Assembly (NCBI RefSeq): GCF_003797765.1
Contig: NZ_RKMB01000006.1
Location: 62,001 to 126,000, forward strand
Origin: Ramlibacter sp. WS9
Lineage (GTDB): Bacteria; Pseudomonadota; Gammaproteobacteria; Burkholderiales; Burkholderiaceae_C
Direction: 5' to 3'
Length of the DNA stretch: 64,000 nt
Position numbers and translations under genes: made by a program. The notes under the pieces are model-generated. The model was not told the origin of the DNA. It did not search any database and was given only the letters and a program-made list of their open reading frames with translations. Positions 45,821-54,577 of the stretch are shown in pieces; the stretch's first letter is position 1, and each line of letters opens with the position of its first letter.

Positions 45821-45838
45821 GTAGGACTGCCGTCCTAC
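45821..45838. repeat. GTAGGAC inverted repeat between rpsA and ihfB
   Basis: Perfect 7-base palindrome GTAGGAC-TGCC-GTCCTAC, 20 bases before the ihfB start. It could fold as a short RNA hairpin or be a dyad for the factor that recognises the recurring GTAGGAC motif. No T run follows, so it is not a terminator. Confidence 0.5.
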
Positions 45839-45858
45839 TCGCGTCCTTGTGGATTTCT

Positions 45859-46170
45859 ATGACTCGTTCAGATTTGGTCGAAGAACTGGCCGCGCGATTC
45901 AGCCAGCTCACGCACCGCGACGCCGAATACGCCGTCAAGACCATTCTTGACGCGATGGGCGAAGCGTTGGTGCGCGGGCACCGGATCGAAATCCGCGGGT
46001 TCGGCAGTTTCTCGATCAATCGCCGCCCGCCCCGCATGGGCCGCAACCCGCGGTCCGGCGAGAGCGTGCACATCCCGGAAAAACGCGTCCCCCACTTCAA
46101 GCCGGGCAAGGCCCTGCGCGAAGCGGTGGACCAGCGCACCGCGGAGATCGAGGCGGAAGGCAAGCCCTAG
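45859..46170 (+). CDS. ihfB: Integration host factor subunit beta
   Basis: DNA-bending protein that pairs with IhfA; 103 residues. [40 protein letters not shown], and the DNA-intercalating arm [20 protein letters not shown] with [14 protein letters not shown] (Pro at the arm tip) are standard. The ATG at 45859 gives the canonical N-terminus; four extra codons upstream are open. No strong ribosome site is seen, so translation may be coupled to the hairpin leader or to rpsA. Confidence 0.96.
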   Translation: MTRSDLVEELAARFSQLTHRDAEYAVKTILDAMGEALVRGHRIEIRGFGSFSINRRPPRMGRNPRSGESVHIPEKRVPHFKPGKALREAVDQRTAEIEAEGKP

Positions 46171-46208
46171 CGGCTCGCTAGAATCGGGCTTCCCACTGAG
46201 GAACTCGA

Positions 46209-46490
46209 TTGAAATACCTCATGTGGCTGCTCAAGGCAGCCATTTTTTTTACCCTGTTCGCTTTCGCGCTGAACAACCAGCACACAGTTGACGTGCATTT
46301 CTTCTTCGGCACGCTGTGGCGCGCGCCGCTGGTGCTCGTGGTGCTGGCGGCCTTCGCCCTCGGGCTGGCGATCGGTGCGCTGGGAATGGTGCCGCGCTGG
46401 TGGAAGCACCGCGCCGCCGCGCGCCGCGCGCACCAGGCGACGGAAGCGCCGGGAACAGAGCCGATCAACACGGCACACCATGGACTTTGA
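46209..46490 (+). CDS. lapA: Lipopolysaccharide assembly protein LapA
   Basis: Small inner-membrane protein (DUF1049), 93 residues, with two transmembrane helices (WLLKAAIFFTLFAFALNN and APLVLVVLAAFALGLAIGAL), the typical NNQHTVDVHFFFGTLWRAPL between them and a basic tail. The start is TTG at 46209: GAGGAA lies 7 bases upstream, whereas the next ATG (46221) has no such site. It overlaps lapB by 11 bases. Confidence 0.92.
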   Translation: MKYLMWLLKAAIFFTLFAFALNNQHTVDVHFFFGTLWRAPLVLVVLAAFALGLAIGALGMVPRWWKHRAAARRAHQATEAPGTEPINTAHHGL

Positions 46491-47613
46491 CCTCAGCTGG
46501 GTTTTGTGGGGCCTGCCCATCGCTTTCGTGCTGGGGTGGCTCGCCTCGCGGCTCGACCTGCGGCAGATGCGCATCGAGAATCGCCAGGCGCCCAAGGCGT
46601 ACTTCCGCGGCCTCAATTTCCTGCTCAATGAGCAGCAGGACCAGGCGATCGACGCCTTCATCGAGGCCGTGCAAAACGATCCCGACACGTCCGAGCTGCA
46701 CTTCGCGCTGGGCAACCTGTTTCGCCGCCGTGGTGAATACGAGCGTGCAGTGCGCGTGCACGAACACCTGCTCTCGCGCGGCGACCTGAGCCGTGCCGAC
46801 CGTCATCGCGCGCAGCATGCGCTGGCACTGGATTTCCTGAAGGCCGGGCTGCTGGACCGTGCCGAGGAAGCGCTGCGCAAGCTCGAAGGAACGGCCTTCG
46901 AAGGCCAGGCCCTGCTGGCGTTGCTTGCGATCTACGAGCGATCGCGCGACTGGCCGCAGGCCTCGGAGATTGCACAGAAACTGGAGGCATCGGGCCAGGG
47001 CAGCTTCGGTGGCCGCCAAGCCCATTACCTGTGTGAGCAGGCCACGAGCGCGCCGCCCGCCCAAGCCGAGCAGTTGTTGCGCCAGGCCATGGAACTGGCG
47101 CGGGGCGCGGCAAGGCCCGGCATCGACCTCGCGGCGCTGCAGCGGCGCGCGGGCGACGCGGGCACGGCGTTCAGGACTTTGTCCACCATCGCACATTCGG
47201 CGCCGGCCGCCATTCCGTTGATGGCCAAGCCGCTGACCGAGGCGGCCATGGCGAGCGGCGAGCAAGCCGAGGCATTGAAGATCCTGCATGGCAGCTACGA
47301 GCTCGCGCCCTCGCTTGATGTGCTGGAAGGCATCGTCGCGCTCGAGCCGGACGCCACCGCGGCGCGCGAGTGGTACGTGAAGCACCTCGAGCGCGAGCCT
47401 TCCCTGGTGGCCGCGACCAAGTGGCTGGCCGGCGAGAAGCTGGAACACGAGCAGTTCCATCCCTTCGTGCAAAGCGCGCTGGACCACGCCGTCAAGCCGC
47501 TGACCCGGTACCGCTGCGCCGCCTGCGGATTCGAGGCCAAGCAGCATTTCTGGCAATGCCCCGGCTGCCAGGCTTGGGACAGCTACCCTGCCCGGCGAGT
47601 AGAAGAGTTATGA
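46480..47613 (+). CDS. lapB: Lipopolysaccharide assembly protein LapB
   Basis: Membrane-anchored TPR protein of 377 residues that tunes LPS synthesis by bringing LpxC to FtsH in E. coli. N-terminal anchor LSWVLWGLPIAFVLGWLASR, then RQAPKAYFRGLNFLLNEQQD, TPR units (AIDAFIEAVQNDPDTSELHF, ALGNLFRRRGEYERAVRVHE and more) and a C-terminal rubredoxin-like metal site RCAACGFEAKQHFWQCPGCQ with four Cys. Its stop overlaps the next start (ATGA), tying LPS control to heptose synthesis. Confidence 0.95.
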   Translation: MDFDLSWVLWGLPIAFVLGWLASRLDLRQMRIENRQAPKAYFRGLNFLLNEQQDQAIDAFIEAVQNDPDTSELHFALGNLFRRRGEYERAVRVHEHLLSRGDLSRADRHRAQHALALDFLKAGLLDRAEEALRKLEGTAFEGQALLALLAIYERSRDWPQASEIAQKLEASGQGSFGGRQAHYLCEQATSAPPAQAEQLLRQAMELARGAARPGIDLAALQRRAGDAGTAFRTLSTIAHSAPAAIPLMAKPLTEAAMASGEQAEALKILHGSYELAPSLDVLEGIVALEPDATAAREWYVKHLEREPSLVAATKWLAGEKLEHEQFHPFVQSALDHAVKPLTRYRCAACGFEAKQHFWQCPGCQAWDSYPARRVEEL

Positions 47614-48539
47614 ACCCAACCAAACAACAACTGGCCAAGGCCCGGGTGCTCGTCGTCGGCGACGCGATGCTCGACCGCTACTGGCACGGCGCGGTGGACC
47701 GCATTTCGCCCGAGGCGCCCGTCCCCGTCGTCAAGGTCAACCGCGAGGAAGAGCGCATCGGCGGTGCCGCCAACGTCGCCTACAACGTGGTGACGCTGGG
47801 CGCACAGGCCGGCTTCCTGGGCGTCGTCGGCGACGACGAACCGGGGCACCGCCTGGAAGTGCTGTTGCGCGAAACCGGCATCACCACGCACCTCAAGCGC
47901 GACAAGGGCTTGAAGACCACCGTCAAGCTGCGTGTGATCGGGCGGCAGCAGCAACTGCTGCGCATGGACTTCGAGAACGAGCCTGACCATGAGGCGCTAG
48001 CGCTGCAAAACGAGACCTTCGCCCGCCTCGCGCCCCAGCACGACGCCATCCTGTTCTCCGACTACGGCAAGGGCGGCCTCGCCCACATCCCCACGATGAT
48101 CGCCGCCGCCCGCGCCGGGCGCCGTGCCGTGCTGATCGATCCCAAAGGTTCCGACTACTCGCGCTACAAGGGCGCCACGGTCATCACGCCGAACCGTGCC
48201 GAATTGCAGCAGGTCGTCGGCACCTGGAAGGACACGGCCGAACTGCGCACCAAGGCGCAGGCCCTGCGCGAGACGCTCGAACTCGACGCCCTCCTGGTCA
48301 CGTTGGGAGAGGACGGCATGACCCTGTTCGACGCCCAGGGCGACACGCACGTGGACGCACAGGCGCGCGAAGTGTTCGACGTGACAGGTGCGGGCGACAC
48401 CGTCATCGCGACGCTCGCCGCGCTGGTGGGCGCCGGAGTCGGCCTGCGCGACGCCATGCCGCTGGCCAACAAGGCCGGCGGGATCGTCGTGGGCAAATTC
48501 GGCACCGCCACTGTTTCATACGAGGAGCTCTTTTCATGA
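47610..48539 (+). CDS. hldE1: D-glycero-beta-D-manno-heptose-7-phosphate kinase
   Basis: PfkB-family kinase (RfaE domain I), 309 residues, that phosphorylates C1 of heptose-7-phosphate for LPS inner core. Seen: [69 protein letters not shown] and the ATP/anion hole with catalytic Asp [20 protein letters not shown]. The cytidylyl/adenylyl transferase domain of E. coli HldE is missing, so the split arrangement applies and the second half must be encoded elsewhere. Overlaps lapB and hldD by 4 bases each. Confidence 0.94.
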   Translation: MNPTKQQLAKARVLVVGDAMLDRYWHGAVDRISPEAPVPVVKVNREEERIGGAANVAYNVVTLGAQAGFLGVVGDDEPGHRLEVLLRETGITTHLKRDKGLKTTVKLRVIGRQQQLLRMDFENEPDHEALALQNETFARLAPQHDAILFSDYGKGGLAHIPTMIAAARAGRRAVLIDPKGSDYSRYKGATVITPNRAELQQVVGTWKDTAELRTKAQALRETLELDALLVTLGEDGMTLFDAQGDTHVDAQAREVFDVTGAGDTVIATLAALVGAGVGLRDAMPLANKAGGIVVGKFGTATVSYEELFS

Positions 48540-49543
48540 CACGCGTTGTGGTCACCGGTGCCGCGGGTTTCATCGGCAGCAACCTGGTCAAGGGCCTCAA
48601 CGCGCGCGGCATCGACGATGTCATCGCCGTGGACGACCTCACGCAAGGCGACAAATTCCGCAACCTCGCCGATCTCAAGATCGCGGACTATGTCGACGTC
48701 GACATGTTCTACGACCTCTTCGCGGAAGGCTACTTCGGCAAGGTCGAAGCGGTCTTCCACGAAGGCGCATGCAGCGACACGATGGAGACCGACGGCAAGT
48801 ACGTGATGGACAACAACTACACGCTCTCGTGTGGCCTGTTCAACGCCTGCCAGGAGCGCGGCACCCGGTTGCTCTACGCGTCCTCCGCGGCCACGTACGG
48901 CGGTTCCGACACTTTTCGCGAATCGCCCGAATTCGAACGCCCGCTCAACGTCTACGGCTACTCGAAGCTGCTGTTCGACCAGCGCATGCGGCGCGAATGC
49001 GGCAAGGACTTCAAGAAGACGAAGCGCCAGGTCGCGGGCTTTCGCTACTTCAACGTCTACGGCCCGCGCGAGCAGCACAAGGGCCGCATGGCGAGCGTCG
49101 CCTTCCACCAATTCGAGCAGTTCAAGGCCGAAGGCAAGGTCAAGCTGTTCGGCGAATACGGCGGGTATGGCGCCGGCGAGCAGCAGCGGGATTTCGTCTT
49201 CATCGACGACGTGGTCGCGGTGAACCTCTGGTTCTTCGATCATGCGGACAAGTCAGGCATCTTCAACCTCGGCACGGGCCGGGCGCAACCGTTCAACGAC
49301 GTGGCGGTGGCCGTCGTCAACGCGCTCCAGGGGCAGGCGGGCCAGCCCCTGATGGATGCTGCCTCCGCGGCGGCCCAGGGCCTGATCGAATACGTGCCCT
49401 TCCCCGATGCGCTGCGCGGCAAATACCAGTGCTACACACAGGCCGACCTGGGCGCGCTGCGCGCGGCCGGCTGCGAGCACGTGTTCGCCGACGTGCATTC
49501 GGGCGTATCCCGCTACATGGCGGAACTGGCGAAACCGGCCTGA
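48536..49543 (+). CDS. hldD: ADP-L-glycero-D-manno-heptose 6-epimerase
   Basis: Short-chain dehydrogenase-type epimerase of 335 residues, last step of ADP-heptose synthesis. NADP-binding [60 protein letters not shown], catalytic [10 protein letters not shown] (Tyr-x3-Lys) and [20 protein letters not shown] are all diagnostic. Start overlaps the kinase stop (ATGA). It ends the lapA-lapB-hldE1-hldD operon; no terminator is obvious in the 117 bases downstream. Confidence 0.97.
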   Translation: MTRVVVTGAAGFIGSNLVKGLNARGIDDVIAVDDLTQGDKFRNLADLKIADYVDVDMFYDLFAEGYFGKVEAVFHEGACSDTMETDGKYVMDNNYTLSCGLFNACQERGTRLLYASSAATYGGSDTFRESPEFERPLNVYGYSKLLFDQRMRRECGKDFKKTKRQVAGFRYFNVYGPREQHKGRMASVAFHQFEQFKAEGKVKLFGEYGGYGAGEQQRDFVFIDDVVAVNLWFFDHADKSGIFNLGTGRAQPFNDVAVAVVNALQGQAGQPLMDAASAAAQGLIEYVPFPDALRGKYQCYTQADLGALRAAGCEHVFADVHSGVSRYMAELAKPA

Positions 49544-49660
49544 CGCCACGGGGCGGGCGGCAGGCCCTGTCAACCGCTGCGCACGGGGCGCGTTACAAAC
49601 GAGCCACGGCAAGCCGGCGGCGCGCACCCTCCCCATCCGATTCCTTTTCAGGAGCCAAGC

Positions 49661-50284
49661 ATGTTGAAGAAAATCCTGGCCGTTCTGGCCATGCTGTACG
49701 CCGTTGCCGCATTCGCCGCCGTGGACGTGAACAAGGCCACCGCCGCCGAACTTGACGGCATCAAGGGCATCGGCCCCGGCATTTCCACGAAGATCCTCGA
49801 CGAGCGCAAGAAAGGCGCCTTCAAGGACTGGAGCGACTTCATCGAACGTGTCAAAGGCGTGGGCGAGGGCAATGCAGCCAAGTTCTCCGCTGAAGGCATG
49901 ACCGTCAACGGCGCCGGCTTCAAGGGCGTCGCGGCGGCCAAGAAAGAAGAGAAGAAAGAGGAAAAGGCCGCTGCCAAGGCCGAAAAGAAGGACGACAAGG
50001 CGGCCCCGGCGAAGGTAGCCGCTTCGGCTCCGGCGAAGGTTGCCGCTTCGGCGCCGGCCGTGAAGGAAGAGAAGAAGGATGCCAAGGCTGAAGCCAAGGC
50101 CAAGAAGGAAGCCGAAAAGAAGGCCAAGGCCGAGGAAAAGGCCAAGAAGGCCGAAGAAGCCAAGGCGAAGAAGGAAGCTGCGAAGAAGGCCAAGGAAGAC
50201 GCCAAGAAGGCGAAGTCCGAGCCCGCCAAGCCGGCCGCGAGCGCGGCCTCCGCAGCCAAGCCCGCAGCCAGCGCCAAGAAGTAA
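49661..50284 (+). CDS. Exported helix-hairpin-helix protein with Ala/Lys tail
   Basis: A 207-residue protein. Signal peptide MLKKILAVLAMLYAVAAFAA, then a ComEA-like HhH domain (about 20-80): VDVNKATAAELDGIKGIGPG, ISTKILDERKKGAFKDWSDF and RVKGVGEGNAAKFS, which binds DNA without sequence preference. From about residue 93 to the end the protein is almost only Ala, Lys, Glu and Pro, resembling histone H1-like tails; a 24-base tandem repeat (50006-50053) encodes part of it. Full ComEA proteins lack such a tail. Periplasmic DNA binding in uptake or retention is plausible but unproven. Confidence 0.85.
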   Translation: MLKKILAVLAMLYAVAAFAAVDVNKATAAELDGIKGIGPGISTKILDERKKGAFKDWSDFIERVKGVGEGNAAKFSAEGMTVNGAGFKGVAAAKKEEKKEEKAAAKAEKKDDKAAPAKVAASAPAKVAASAPAVKEEKKDAKAEAKAKKEAEKKAKAEEKAKKAEEAKAKKEAAKKAKEDAKKAKSEPAKPAASAASAAKPAASAKK

Positions 50285-50298
50285 GCTCCCGCGCTTGA

Positions 50299-50326
50299 AA
50301 AAAGGCCCGCTTCGGCGGGTCTTTTT
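50299..50326 (+). terminator. Terminator after the HhH protein
   Basis: Stem GGCCCGC / GCGGGTC with UUCG tetraloop and one G-U pair, flanked by A and T runs (AAAAAA, TTTTT). It lies 15 bases past the stop. The A run lets it also serve the convergent DinB-family gene. Confidence 0.88.
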
Positions 50327-50333
50327 GTTGGGG

Positions 50334-50876
50334 CTACACCAGGGCGATCAGGTCCGTCGTGCCGGGGTCGATGCCCGCTTGGGCAAGCAGCGTCGTGACC
50401 TGACCACGGTGATGGGTCTGGTGGTTGAAGAAATGCGTGACCGCTTGCCAGGCAGGGTGTTCACGCGCGACGCCCTTGGTGTTTCCGTAGCGCATGGTTC
50501 GCATGGGATAGTCAGGCGGCATGTCTTGCGCCCAAGCCTCGATAGCGGCGTCCAGCTCGTCGCGGGCCGCTCGCAATGCGCCCCATTCCTCGTAGAGGAG
50601 CACGCCATGCATCGCGCCGTCGGGCAACTGCAGCACCTGCGGCGTCAACGACGAAAACTGGACGCCCTGCTCGCCAAAGCGCCGCAGCCAAACGCGGTCG
50701 CCCCACATCAGGTGATTGAACGTCGCGTGGATGGAGCCGAAGAACGCGCCGCGGTCACGCTTGCGCTCTTCATCGGAGAGTTGCTCGCAGGCGGCGAACA
50801 ACCGCTGGTTGAACCAGCGGTTGTATTTCGCGAGGAACCGGTAGTTGTCAGTGAAGGCCGCGTCCATCGGCGTCAT
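50334..50876 (-). CDS. DinB/YfiT-type four-helix protein
   Basis: A 180-residue DinB-family (DUF664-like) metal protein. NYRFLAKYNRWFNQRLFAAC, SIHATFNHLMWGDRVWLRRF and VTHFFNHQTHHRGQVTTLLA carry the three metal His of the family (HxxxH-type arrangement in helices 2 and 4). These bacterial proteins are thiol-dependent hydrolases or transferases with varied substrates and are unrelated to DNA polymerase IV despite the name. It is the last host gene before the accessory island; its start is about 60 bases from the left IS remnant. Confidence 0.88.
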   Translation of the reverse strand: MTPMDAAFTDNYRFLAKYNRWFNQRLFAACEQLSDEERKRDRGAFFGSIHATFNHLMWGDRVWLRRFGEQGVQFSSLTPQVLQLPDGAMHGVLLYEEWGALRAARDELDAAIEAWAQDMPPDYPMRTMRYGNTKGVAREHPAWQAVTHFFNHQTHHRGQVTTLLAQAGIDPGTTDLIALV

Positions 50877-50934
50877 TGTGCGTCCAAGCGGCGAGGAGCG
50901 CCTCTATGGCACTCCGCGGGCGCGTCCGAATTCT

Positions 50935-51205
50935 TGTTCGAGGCGCTGAGAGACTTGTCCACGGCGGCGGGCGTCGCTTGCGACGAACGACCGACGTGGT
51001 GGGCAAGTCGGTGCCACATCTTAAGCGGCAACTTTGGTGAAGCGATCTTCGTAAAGGATCGCAAATTGGCTCATCGCGTCCTTCCAGTCCTTGGATATCT
51101 TCGGCAGCGCCGCACTCTTGGCCGCGATGGCCGCACTCGTCAACTTCGTCTTGCTTGGCATAAATGGTCCCGTGGGTCATGTTTATGCCTCAAATACAAA
51201 ACAGG
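50935..51205 (-). mobile_element. Left IS256-family remnant
   Basis: Short deletion derivative of an IS256-family element. It aligns with the right-hand remnant over both ends: 50940-51030 with 59221-59311 (about 85% by eye over a 74-base core) and 51085-51205 with 59570-59690. The two copies have the same orientation and bracket the restriction and TcmP genes. The ends resemble each other as inverted repeats (GAGGC-x-A/G-rich ends, GCCTC with ACAA). The exact termini and any target duplication could not be fixed. Confidence 0.65.
51021..51180 (-). pseudogene. Truncated IS256-family transposase, left copy
   Basis: GAGG followed by ATGACCCACGGGACC marks the original start. Shifted by one frame, a run KLTSAAIAAKSAALPKISKD is joined directly to KDWKDAMSQFAILYEDRFTK, the closing motif (DWK-x-A-x-NQFAI-x-FE-x-RF) of Mutator/IS256 transposases. 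About 340 internal codons are missing. By chance or selection the join leaves an uninterrupted 46-codon frame (ATG at 51161 to TAA at 51021). Confidence 0.7.
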
Positions 51206-51279
51206 ACAGACTCGATATGCGCAAGCTAATCCGATGCTACATTTCCGCACCGGGGTGCGATCAACTAACTCCAGCGGTC

Positions 51280-54200
51280 TCACGAGACCTTGCCGAGCAA
51301 CAGCGCGACTTGAACCTCGATCTCTTTGCCAAATACGGACGCCGCGATTTCCTGACGGATGGCCCGCCGCACTGATTCAAAGCGAATATCAGTTCTCAGT
51401 TCCATCTTGGCGACGGCCAATGCAGCTTGCTCGCCCAGGTCAGCGATTCGATTGTGAATCGCCTCTTTGGTATCGAAAAGGGGAATGGGAACCTGCCAGA
51501 CATATTTGTCGAAGTGCCGGGGGTTGTGCTCGCCCTTTGATTGAAGCGGCCTCACTCGCTTCGTTAACTCATCGCTGTTCAATATTGCTTCAAGGTAGCG
51601 CCCCTCCTGAATACTGCCGACCGACGCCCAGTAGAGGCTGTTAGCAATGACCGCTTGATCCCTGATGAGGGCGGCAGCCAGGTACATTCCGCTCTTCGTG
51701 TAGACGATCCGCAGCGCATCCGCATGAATGGGCATCTGATTGGAGATTCCACGCTGAAAGTCGAGACGCTCAAGCAGAGTCAGCTTGTCGCTTGACTGGT
51801 TTTCGGTCCACAACGCTTCAGCTCGGCTCCACCAGTCGGCAAGGCCTGGGTAGTGCGCCAATCGGTCGGACGAGTTCAGGCACTGATCACCATCCCAGGG
51901 AATGATCGCGCGGCGAGGTGTAAGCACGCGGAATGGCATGACGGTGTCGCCTGCGTGCATCTGCCGGACAAACTGACGATCCACGTTTCCTTCGAGCGTT
52001 GGCAGAAGCTTCCAAGGCTTCTTCTCATTTGCGCTTCGGAGACTCCTAATGGCCAATCTTCCGGCACCTGCTCCCATCGGCCCGGCTGGCCTCTCCTCAA
52101 CCATGAGCAGGACGCGAGGCGACACAGTGGCGCCCTCCGAAAACCTGGGATGGTACGGCGATCCTTCACCCGCAACCGAGTTCGCTGCACGTATGACAGT
52201 TCCAGCGCTTTGCGTAAGATGGGGGCCGGCCAGCTCCCAACTAAGGTTCACCTGCGGGAGGCGTCCTTCCCAGACATCCACTTCTGTGGGGAGCGCACTA
52301 GGGTTGTTGCTCTCGGCTCTTTGTCCTGATATGACGCTGGCCGGCACGGGGAAAAACGTCGGCTTGATCTTGTGCAAGTCCCATGCGTTTTCAAGGGACA
52401 ACGCAAGTGGCAATCCTTCGCCCAGCGGATATCGGCCCTTGCGGAATCCGGCGAATTGCCGGCCACGAAGCGTCGCCCATGGCATGACAAAACCAAAGCG
52501 GCCGCCGACTGGTAGGTAACGTTCAATTGCTCTTAGGACAAAAAGTCCTGACAAATCCTGATTGGTAGCGACTGCGGAGCCAGCCCAGAGACCTCGCTCT
52601 GTGCTCAACGTTTTGAACTCCTCTTGCATCTTTTGTGTCATGAAGCGGAACGACAACCACGGAGGGTTACCCACGAGAACATCCACTTGATTCTGGTCGA
52701 GCGCCAACCAAAATGGTCTCGCGAGGTTTCGGGCGTAGTAACCCCAAATGTGATTGGCCCCGTTGTCATGCAACTGGCACATCGTTCTGAATGTCTCTGC
52801 GATTACTGGGAGATCATCCGCAGCAATGGCGTGCCGGCGAAAAACGGCCGTCAGCGACGGCACTGCGCTTCCCCTTTCCCGATCGGCAGACAAGTCAGAC
52901 AACTCGCGCACTAAGCCATCGAACTGCGATGCATTGCGGACGATGCTCTTTGGAAAGCGCAGGTCTGTTCCCCAAAGCTCTCCCGAGCCGGTGGTAGGGA
53001 TAACAATTGCGTCAGCCGTGAAAAGAGTTTGCTTTTGACCCCACTCAATGCTATCGCCTAGGTACACAGGGATGGACAAGGGCGGGCGGTCAAGGGCACT
53101 CAGTCGCGCTGTTCCAATTGCCAGCAGGTAGGTTACGCGGGCGAACGTAACTGCAACAGGATGGATGTCCATTCCGATGACATGCCCAGTAAGACCCACA
53201 AGCGCAACATTGTCATCAATCCCAACATCAGACGCGGCCTTCAGGTACTTTCGGATCGCGTGAAACAAAAAGGTTCCTGAGCCGCATGACGGATCGAGAA
53301 CTCTCTGATTTAAGGGATCGCCGACCGTAGCATCAACAACTTGGCTTGCCAGCCAGTCCGGCGTGTAGTACTCGCCAAGCTTCTTTCTCTGGGCCGCCGA
53401 AATCACGCTTTCATAGAGTGTCTTCAGTACATCATGCTCTACGTCTTTCCAAGCAAATCGCGAGAGTCTCCGAGCCAAGGACTTAACGAAGCTGGGACCT
53501 CCTTCCACCTCGATTAGCCAGTCGAAGAAGTCGGCGTCGATGACGCCCTCGACCTGGGCGGCGCTGAAAAGATGTCCGTACAAGATTGTTGCGGCGGAGA
53601 CATCATTTGCTGTCGGGTCCAAACCCATAACAGCATGTGCGACAACCTCGGCCGTCACCACCAAAAACGTGTGATTGATGAACAGATCATCAGTGTCGGC
53701 AAAGCTTGTTCCAAACGCCGTCGTGAGCAGTCGCGCCCATAACTCACGCTTGAGCTTCACTCCTGGCAGTCCCTTGTTCTTGTCGTATAGAGACTTGATT
53801 TCCGTAGCATCCAGCGAATAACCTGGGCTTGTTGAACCAAGGCGGCGATTGATCTCATGAGGGGTCGGCTTGATCTTCTCAGCGGTGGCCAGCACTCCCT
53901 CCATCCATACACAGAGTGCATCCACATTTGGTTTCGCGGGATCGAGCAAGAAGGTCGATACCAGCTCCAAACTGTCATTCAGCAAGTAATAGAGATGCCA
54001 CTCAGCGCCGTCGGTTAATACCCCAACATAACGTTGACCCATATCCGCCGTTCGCGAGGACACATAGCCCGTAAGCTGGTCAACGGCGTCACTTCGGACG
54101 TTGCCCTTGCGAAGATCGCGTTTGACCTCAAAGACGCACAGACCAGCCTCTACGTCGATGCGCCGCCTAGCGCCCGCTTGCTGCTCAAGGACAACGTCTA

Positions 54201-54348
54201 AGTCGCGAAGGTCGTCTTCGTCGAGTTCTAAAGGAGCCGCCAGGAGGAAGGCATGCAGGTCGCTCTGAACGTTTGCTTCGGTCCGCGCATGGTCTCGGTC
54301 GGCGAGTCTTCGTGCGAGTGCGTTAAGGTCTAGCAGGCCGGTGGACAA
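51280..54348 (-). CDS. Single-chain restriction-modification protein (type IIG-like)
   Basis: A 1022-residue enzyme. An N-terminal HsdR_N-like nuclease module has RRIDVEAGLCVFEVKRDLRK, giving Asp65 and Glu74-x-Lys76 of a PD-(D/E)xK site. A helical region follows, then an N6-adenine methylase: GEYYTP (325-330), SAM motif LDPSCGSGTF (351-360), HVIGMDIHPVAV and catalytic VLVGNPPWLSF (NPPW 561-564). The C-terminal ~400 residues look like target recognition, closing with RPLQSKGEHNPRHFDKYVWQ. The start is TTG with GGAG 6 bases upstream. Lower GC and rarer codons than neighbours suggest transfer. A lone modification enzyme of another defence system is the alternative, but the nuclease motif favours type IIG. 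Confidence 0.85.
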   Translation of the reverse strand: MSTGLLDLNALARRLADRDHARTEANVQSDLHAFLLAAPLELDEDDLRDLDVVLEQQAGARRRIDVEAGLCVFEVKRDLRKGNVRSDAVDQLTGYVSSRTADMGQRYVGVLTDGAEWHLYYLLNDSLELVSTFLLDPAKPNVDALCVWMEGVLATAEKIKPTPHEINRRLGSTSPGYSLDATEIKSLYDKNKGLPGVKLKRELWARLLTTAFGTSFADTDDLFINHTFLVVTAEVVAHAVMGLDPTANDVSAATILYGHLFSAAQVEGVIDADFFDWLIEVEGGPSFVKSLARRLSRFAWKDVEHDVLKTLYESVISAAQRKKLGEYYTPDWLASQVVDATVGDPLNQRVLDPSCGSGTFLFHAIRKYLKAASDVGIDDNVALVGLTGHVIGMDIHPVAVTFARVTYLLAIGTARLSALDRPPLSIPVYLGDSIEWGQKQTLFTADAIVIPTTGSGELWGTDLRFPKSIVRNASQFDGLVRELSDLSADRERGSAVPSLTAVFRRHAIAADDLPVIAETFRTMCQLHDNGANHIWGYYARNLARPFWLALDQNQVDVLVGNPPWLSFRFMTQKMQEEFKTLSTERGLWAGSAVATNQDLSGLFVLRAIERYLPVGGRFGFVMPWATLRGRQFAGFRKGRYPLGEGLPLALSLENAWDLHKIKPTFFPVPASVISGQRAESNNPSALPTEVDVWEGRLPQVNLSWELAGPHLTQSAGTVIRAANSVAGEGSPYHPRFSEGATVSPRVLLMVEERPAGPMGAGAGRLAIRSLRSANEKKPWKLLPTLEGNVDRQFVRQMHAGDTVMPFRVLTPRRAIIPWDGDQCLNSSDRLAHYPGLADWWSRAEALWTENQSSDKLTLLERLDFQRGISNQMPIHADALRIVYTKSGMYLAAALIRDQAVIANSLYWASVGSIQEGRYLEAILNSDELTKRVRPLQSKGEHNPRHFDKYVWQVPIPLFDTKEAIHNRIADLGEQAALAVAKMELRTDIRFESVRRAIRQEIAASVFGKEIEVQVALLLGKVS

Positions 54349-54577
54349 TGAACGCTCCAGACATAGAAAGCGCGATTATGGCAGCGCGGTTAGGGCCAAC
54401 TTACGCAGCAACACGCCCAAGACGCTTCCGCGATGGGCGAAGGGCAACACCCAGTTCTCTCAGATATTCAGCACTGGCGTCCGGCGGATCGCGGTGCGAG
54501 CAGTCATGCGGTTCTTCGCGCTCGAATGCCTTTCAGCGATGACCGATGTATGGTACTCTTGATTGCGTCACAATATC
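54349..54577. other. Divergent control region of the island
   Basis: The 229 bases separate the leftward restriction-modification gene from the rightward S24 peptidase operon. Open frames in it lack ribosome sites and known motifs. TATGGTACTCTTGATTGC shortly before 54578 may hold a -10 region, but no standard promoter or CTGT-N8-ACAG LexA box was recognised. No ribosome site precedes the S24 ATG. Confidence 0.4.

Noticed and set aside
45821..45838. Terminator after rpsA
   Set aside because: The hairpin is only 7 base pairs and no T run follows; it is 20 bases before ihfB.
50848..51180. 110-codon leftward frame MTHGTIYAKQDEVDECG as a real gene
   Set aside because: The sequence matches a frameshifted IS256-family transposase fragment and continues into unrelated DNA beyond the true transposase stop.
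54348..54542. 64-codon rightward frame starting MNAPDIESAIMAARLG in the divergent region
   Set aside because: No ribosome site, Ser/Arg-rich end typical of non-coding sequence, and overlap with the restriction gene start.
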